From positions 124,001-188,000 of the forward strand of contig NZ_JABFHG010000012.1 of the NCBI RefSeq assembly GCF_013112485.1: a DNA stretch of 64,000 nucleotides, given 5' to 3'. Positions 59,734 to 64,000 of the stretch are shown here, one piece after another; position 1 is the first letter of the stretch, and every line of letters starts with the position of its first letter. Both the position numbers and the translations under genes were made by a program. Origin of the DNA: Roseicella sp. DB1501. Its GTDB lineage: Bacteria > Pseudomonadota > Alphaproteobacteria > Acetobacterales > Acetobacteraceae. The notes beneath the pieces were generated by a model. That model saw only the letters and a list, made by a program, of their open reading frames with translations, did no database searches and had not been told where the DNA came from.

Positions 59734-61106
59734 CCCAGGCCCAACCCCAGGCCCGGCCGCAGCCCAGGCGCAGCCGCGTTCTGCAACGCTCGCTGCGCGA
59801 GGTGCCGCCGCTCGCCATCGGCGGCCGCGGCATCCGGCTGATCGAGGCCGGGGGCCGCGAGGTGATCGATGCCTCGGGCGGCGCCGCCGTCTCCTGCCTC
59901 GGCCATCAGCATCCCCGCATCGTCGAGGCGATCAAGCGGCAGGCCGATCGGCTCTGCTACGCCCATACCGGCTTCTTCTCGAACGAGCCGGCCGAGGACC
60001 TCGCCGAGGAGCTGGTGGGGCAGGAGCCGGGCGGCCTCGCCCAGGCCTATTTCGTCGCCGGCGGCTCCGAGGCGGTGGAGGCCGCGATCAAGCTGGCGCG
60101 GCAATACTTTCTTGAGATCGGCCAGCCGGAGCGCGGGCGCTTCATCGCCCGCCGCCAGAGCTATCACGGCAACACGCTGGGCGCCCTCTCGGCCGGCGGC
60201 AATGCGGCGCGCAAGGCGCCCTATGCGCCGCTGCTCTCGCCCGCCTTCAGCCATGTCTCGCCCGCCTTCGCCTATCACGGCCAAGGGGCGGGGGAGGACG
60301 AGGCCGCCTATGTCGCCCGCCTCGCCGCCGAGCTGGAGGCGGAGTTCCAGCGCCTCGGCCCGGATCATGTCGCCGCCTTCATCGCCGAGCCGGTGGTCGG
60401 CGCGACGGCGGGCTGCGTGCCGGCGCCGGCCGGCTATTTCCAGGCGGTGCGCGCGATCTGCGACCGCCACGGCGCGCTGCTGATCCTCGACGAGGTGATG
60501 AGCGGCATGGGCCGCACCGGCACGCTGCATGCCTGGCAGCAGGAGGGGATCGCGCCCGACATCCAGGCGATCGCCAAAGGGCTCGGCGGCGGCTACCAGC
60601 CGATCGGCGCCGTGCTCGCCTCCGGCCGCGTGGTCGAGGCCATCGCGCGCGGCTCGGGCGCCTTCCAGCACGGCCATACCTATCTCTCGCATGCGCTGGC
60701 CTGCGCCGCCGCGCTCGAGGTGCAGCGGGTGATCCGCGAGGAGGGGCTGCTGGCCCATGTCGCCGCCATGGGCGAGCGCCTGCAGCGCCGCCTCGCCGAG
60801 CGCTTCGGCAACCACCACCATGTCGGCGACATCCGCGGCCGCGGCCTGTTCCGCGCCATCGAGCTGGTCGAGGACCGCGCCGGCCGGACGCCCTTCGATC
60901 CGGCGCTGCGGCTGCATGCGCGGATCAAGACGGAGGCTTTCGCCCGCGGCCTCGCCTGCTATCCCGGCGGCGGCACGGTGGATGGGGTGCGCGGCGACCA
61001 TGTGCTGCTCGCGCCGCCCTACATCGTCGCGCCCGAGGAGATCGACCTCATCGTGGAGCGGCTGGGCGAGGCGGTGGATGCCGCCCTCGCCAGGCTACCG
61101 CGCTGA
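59730..61106 (+). CDS. Class III pyridoxal-phosphate aminotransferase
   Basis: A 458-residue enzyme of the omega-aminotransferase type. GHQHPRIVEAIKRQADRL, AYFVAGGSEAVEAAIKLARQ, YHGNTLGALSAGG, LLILDEVMSGMGRTG and the PLP lysine (Lys283) in AIAKGLGGGYQPIGAV are all present, as is the C-terminal LLAPPYIVAPEEIDLI. It is translationally coupled to the RpiR regulator and precedes an amino-acid binding protein by 31 bases. The donor is probably an amino acid or amine taken up by that transporter. The long frame upstream of 59730 is a shadow of the regulator gene. Confidence 0.88.
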   Translation: MTQAQPQARPQPRRSRVLQRSLREVPPLAIGGRGIRLIEAGGREVIDASGGAAVSCLGHQHPRIVEAIKRQADRLCYAHTGFFSNEPAEDLAEELVGQEPGGLAQAYFVAGGSEAVEAAIKLARQYFLEIGQPERGRFIARRQSYHGNTLGALSAGGNAARKAPYAPLLSPAFSHVSPAFAYHGQGAGEDEAAYVARLAAELEAEFQRLGPDHVAAFIAEPVVGATAGCVPAPAGYFQAVRAICDRHGALLILDEVMSGMGRTGTLHAWQQEGIAPDIQAIAKGLGGGYQPIGAVLASGRVVEAIARGSGAFQHGHTYLSHALACAAALEVQRVIREEGLLAHVAAMGERLQRRLAERFGNHHHVGDIRGRGLFRAIELVEDRAGRTPFDPALRLHARIKTEAFARGLACYPGGGTVDGVRGDHVLLAPPYIVAPEEIDLIVERLGEAVDAALARLPR

Positions 61107-61137
61107 CCCGACCCAATACAGGAGGAAGACCAGTTTC

Positions 61138-62151
61138 ATGAAGCGCCTGATCCTCGCCGCCGGCCTGCTCGCCGGCGCCACCCTCGCCGTGCCGGCCGGC
61201 GCGGCGACGCTCGACACGGTGAAGCAGCGCGGCCAGCTCGTCTGCGGCGTCTCCACCGGCTTCGCCGGCTTCTCCACGCCGGACAGCCAGGGCGCCTATA
61301 AGGGGCTCGACGTCGATTACTGCCGCGCCATCGCCGCCGCCGTGCTCGGCGACGCGACCAAGATCCGCTTCGTGCCGCTGACCGCGCAGAACCGCTTCAC
61401 CGCGCTGCAGTCGGGCGAGATCGACGTGCTGCTGCGCAACTCCACCCAGACCTTCCTGCGCGACGCCTCGATCGGCCTCAGCGCCGGGCCGGTGAACTTC
61501 TACGACGGCCAGGGCTTCGCGGTGAAGCGCGAGGCGGGCGTGAGCAAGGTGGCCGACCTCAACGGCGCGACGATCTGCGTGGCGCAGGGCACAACGCATG
61601 AGGTCACGCTCGGCGACATGGCGCGGGCGCGGAAGATGCAGATCCAGCCGGTGGTCTTCGAGCGGCCGGACACCATGTACCAGGCCTTCTTCGCCGGCCG
61701 CTGCGACGCGATGACGCAGGACGCCTCGGCGCTTGCCGGCGCGGTCAGCGTGGCGCCGAAGCCGGGCGACTACATGGTGCTGGCCGAGACCATCTCGAAG
61801 GAGCCGCTCGGGCCCTTTACCCGAAACGGCGACGAGCAATGGACCAACATCATCCAATGGGTGCATTACGGGCTGGTCGAGGCGGAGGAGGCCGGCGTCA
61901 CCGCCGCCAATGCCGATGAGCAAGCGAAGGGATCGAACCCGGTGGCGCAGCGGCTGCTGGGGACCAGCGGCGAGTTCGGCTCGCGCCTCGGCCTCGACAA
62001 CCGCTGGATGCTGAACGCCATCAAGGCGGTCGGCAATTACGGCGAGATCTTCGAGCGCAATGTCGGCAAGGACAGCCCGCTGAAGCTGCCGCGTGGCCTG
62101 AACGGGCTGTGGAGCGGCGGCGGGCTGATGTACGCCATTCCGTTCCGGTGA
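61138..62151 (+). CDS. Amino-acid ABC transporter periplasmic binding protein (AapJ-like)
   Basis: A 337-residue secreted protein with signal peptide MKRLILAAGLLAGATLAVPAGA. The mature part reads LDTVKQRGQLVCGVSTGFAG, KGLDVDYCRAIAAAVLGDAT and GEIDVLLRNSTQTFLRDAS, the type II solute-binding fold of polar or general L-amino-acid carriers (AapJ/BztA group). An AGGAGGA site lies 12 bases before the ATG. No permease or ATPase genes follow inside the window, so it must share a transporter encoded elsewhere. Confidence 0.87.
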   Translation: MKRLILAAGLLAGATLAVPAGAATLDTVKQRGQLVCGVSTGFAGFSTPDSQGAYKGLDVDYCRAIAAAVLGDATKIRFVPLTAQNRFTALQSGEIDVLLRNSTQTFLRDASIGLSAGPVNFYDGQGFAVKREAGVSKVADLNGATICVAQGTTHEVTLGDMARARKMQIQPVVFERPDTMYQAFFAGRCDAMTQDASALAGAVSVAPKPGDYMVLAETISKEPLGPFTRNGDEQWTNIIQWVHYGLVEAEEAGVTAANADEQAKGSNPVAQRLLGTSGEFGSRLGLDNRWMLNAIKAVGNYGEIFERNVGKDSPLKLPRGLNGLWSGGGLMYAIPFR

Positions 62152-62242
62152 GACGGGCAGGGGGGGCGCCGGCCCCCCCTCGCGCCGCGGGCGCATCGGC
62201 GGCAGAGTGCGGGCCCCAGCCAACACTGATCCGGGGTCCCGC

Positions 62243-63640
62243 ATGCCAAGCCGCGAAGGCGCCATCGCCCGCGCCGCCGCCTTCTTCGACGAGGGCCGCT
62301 TCAAGGCGCTGCTCGCCGAGCTCGTCGCCATCCCCTCCACCGCGCAGGAGCCGGACTTCGCGCCTGAGCTCGATCGCTACCTGCGCCAGGCGATCCAGCC
62401 CTGGGTGGAGCGGATGGGCTTCGCGGCGACGATCCATCCCAACCCGCTGGCGGGCTTCGGCCCGATCCTGACCGCTGAGCGGATCGAGGATCCGTCGTTG
62501 CCGACCGTCCTCCTCTACGGCCATGGCGACACGGTGCGCGGCCTCGACGCGCAGTGGCGCGCGGGGCTCACGCCCTGGGCGCTCACCGAGGAGGGTGACC
62601 GCTGGTACGGCCGCGGCACCGCCGACAACAAGGGCCAGCACGCCATCAACCTCGCGGCGCTCGAGGCGGTGCTCGAGGAGCGCGGCGGCAAGCTCGGCTG
62701 CAACGTCAAGCTGCTGCTCGAGATGGCGGAGGAGCGCGGCTCGCGCGGGCTGCAGGAATTCGCCGATGCCCGCAAGGACCTGCTGGCCGCCGACGTGCTG
62801 ATCGCCTCGGACGGGCCGCGGGTGGAGCCGGAGCTGCCGACCATCGCCACCGGCAATCGCGGCATCTTCCAGTTCGACCTCGTGCTGGCGCTGCGCCAGG
62901 GCGGCGTGCATTCCGGCCATTGGGGCGGGCTGACCACCGATCCGGCGATCCGCCTCGGCCATGCCATCGCCGCCATCTGCGACGCGAAGGGACGCATCCT
63001 GGTGCGCGACTGGCTGCCGCAAAACGGCGTGCCGGCCGAGGTGCGGGCGGCGCTCGCCGGCTGCCCGGTCGGCGGCGGCGAGGGGGCGGCGACGATCGAC
63101 GCCGATTGGGGCGAGCCCGGCCTGACCCCGGCCGAGAAGATCTATGGCTGGAACAGCTTCATCGTGCTGGCCATGCTGAGCGGCCAGCCGGAGAACCCGA
63201 TGAACGCCGTCGCGCCCTCGGCGCGCGCCACCTGCCATATCCGCTACATCGCCGATACCGATCCGCACGGCTTCGAGGCGGCGCTGCGCCGGCACCTGGA
63301 CGCGGCCGGCTTCGCCGACATCGCCATCGAGAATGCCGGGATGCGCATGTCGGCGGCCCGCACCGCGCCGAACCATCCCTGGGTGCTCTGGGCGCAGGAG
63401 AGCATGCAGCGCAGCCTCGGGACGCGGGTGCAGGTGATCCCGAACAGCTCCGGCGGGCTGCCGGGCGATGTCTTCGCCGACCAGCTTGGCCTGCCCATGG
63501 TCTGGGTGCCGCACAGCTACAACGGCTGCAAGCAGCACGGGCCGGACGAGCACCTGCTGATGGCGCCGGCGCGCGAGGGCATCCGCGCCTTCGCCGGGCT
63601 GTGGTGGGATCTCGGCGAGCCGGGCACGCCGCGGCGCTGA
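62243..63640 (+). CDS. M20-family metallopeptidase (dipeptidase/deacylase type)
   Basis: A 465-residue di-zinc hydrolase. Metal and catalytic residues are seen in LLYGHGDTVRGL (HxD), YGRGTADNKGQHAIN (Asp bridge), LLEMAEERGSRGL (Glu-Glu) and the C-terminal VPHSYNGCKQHGPDEHL. The lid domain shows GGVHSGHWGG. No signal peptide is seen, so it acts in the cytosol on dipeptides or N-acylated amino acids. Start placed at MPSREGAIARA (62243). It is probably the last gene of the RpiR operon and would release amino acids for the aminotransferase. Confidence 0.87.
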   Translation: MPSREGAIARAAAFFDEGRFKALLAELVAIPSTAQEPDFAPELDRYLRQAIQPWVERMGFAATIHPNPLAGFGPILTAERIEDPSLPTVLLYGHGDTVRGLDAQWRAGLTPWALTEEGDRWYGRGTADNKGQHAINLAALEAVLEERGGKLGCNVKLLLEMAEERGSRGLQEFADARKDLLAADVLIASDGPRVEPELPTIATGNRGIFQFDLVLALRQGGVHSGHWGGLTTDPAIRLGHAIAAICDAKGRILVRDWLPQNGVPAEVRAALAGCPVGGGEGAATIDADWGEPGLTPAEKIYGWNSFIVLAMLSGQPENPMNAVAPSARATCHIRYIADTDPHGFEAALRRHLDAAGFADIAIENAGMRMSAARTAPNHPWVLWAQESMQRSLGTRVQVIPNSSGGLPGDVFADQLGLPMVWVPHSYNGCKQHGPDEHLLMAPAREGIRAFAGLWWDLGEPGTPRR

Positions 63641-63798
63641 GGCGGCGGCGGGGCAGCCGAGGGAAGGGCCGGGGAGGGGCCGGCGCCGGGCCGTTACGCT
63701 TCCTCACCCGGCGGCGCTGCCGCTGTCATGCGTCTGTTACAAGGAATGCGCATCTCGGTGCCGGATGGCCCGTTGTGGCCATAGAGGAGGATCTGCCG

Positions 63799-64000
63799 AT
63801 GATCACGCTTCGCACGGCCCTGCTGAGCACGGCCCTGCTGGCCATGGCGGCGGCGCCGGGCATGGCGCAGCCGACGCCGCCGGCCGCGCCCGCGCCGGGC
63901 GGCCCCGCTGCCGCGCCCGCGGCGCCCCCGCCGCCGGCCCCGCCCGGCGGTGGTCCGCGCCGGCCGCGCGCCGAGCATGGCCCACGGGCCATCTTCGACC
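63799..64000 (+). CDS. Secreted Pro/Ala-rich protein, N-terminal part (runs off the window)
   Basis: 67 codons are visible from an ATG with GAGGAGG 8 bases upstream. A signal peptide (ITLRTALLSTALLAMAAAPG, ending MAQ) is followed by a Pro/Ala/Gly-rich stretch and then RRPRAEHGPRAIFD at the edge. The last motif resembles the lead-in of small EF-hand proteins in this family of bacteria, but no calcium loop is visible. Function unknown. Confidence 0.6.
   Translation, partial: MITLRTALLSTALLAMAAAPGMAQPTPPAAPAPGGPAAAPAAPPPPAPPGGGPRRPRAEHGPRAIFD

Overview
The window is very GC-rich, densely packed bacterial chromosome. It carries lpxC, bamD and an AsmA protein, so the cell has a Gram-negative outer membrane. 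MurE has the DNPR motif of meso-diaminopimelate-adding enzymes. The division and cell-wall (dcw) cluster runs mraZ to ftsZ, then lpxC, and an RNase P RNA lies beside it. GANTC sites (the CcrM methylation target) cluster at the two dcw promoters. Together these suggest an alphaproteobacterium, most likely Acetobacteraceae (Roseomonas-like). The family is inferred from gene order and protein character, not from a search.

Layout. (1) 1-1840: the start of a MarR repressor, divergent from a DHA2 drug-efflux pump, with a palindromic operator between them. (2) 1851-8822: a three-gene cluster of a small transglutaminase-like protein, a fused circularly permuted ATP-grasp/alpha-E protein, and a large transglutaminase/DUF2126 protein. 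This is a widespread but poorly characterised predicted peptide-ligation system. (3) 9029-13953: a translationally coupled catabolic operon (CoA-transferase A and B, GNAT, glutathione-type isomerase) followed by an orphan molybdopterin hydroxylase large subunit. (4) 13944-20166: an AhpD-like protein with an Rrf2 regulator, a double cold-shock-domain protein, a PPOX-family protein, a GSA-aminomutase-like aminotransferase, a zinc-free MDR reductase and a small lipoprotein. (5) 20232-26103 (minus): ligA, recN, bamD, lpxC.

(6) 26378-45791 (minus): the dcw cluster mraZ-rsmH-ftsL-ftsI-murE-murF-mraY-murD-ftsW-murG-murC-murB-ddl-ftsQ-ftsA, then ftsZ with its own upstream region and a terminator. Nearly every junction overlaps by 1-35 bases, so the precursor pathway (MurB to MurG, Ddl, MraY) and divisome (FtsL, I, W, Q, A, Z) are probably co-translated. 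Upstream of mraZ are five tandem GGGA decamers (a MraZ operator), a GANTC cluster and rnpB. (7) 46657-48169: ampD and djlA. (8) 48572-53072: a second MarR-type regulator divergent from a fused hydantoinase/oxoprolinase that carries an in-frame 54-bp tandem repeat. (9) 53157-58697: an AsmA protein and a triple-PAS histidine kinase whose receiver domain lacks the phospho-acceptor Asp. (10) 58855-63640: an RpiR regulator, class III aminotransferase, amino-acid binding protein and M20 peptidase, likely a nitrogen-scavenging unit. The window ends in the start of a secreted Pro/Ala-rich protein.

No tRNA, rRNA, CRISPR array, insertion sequence or prophage was recognised. Repetitive elements are small palindromes and in-frame tandem repeats.
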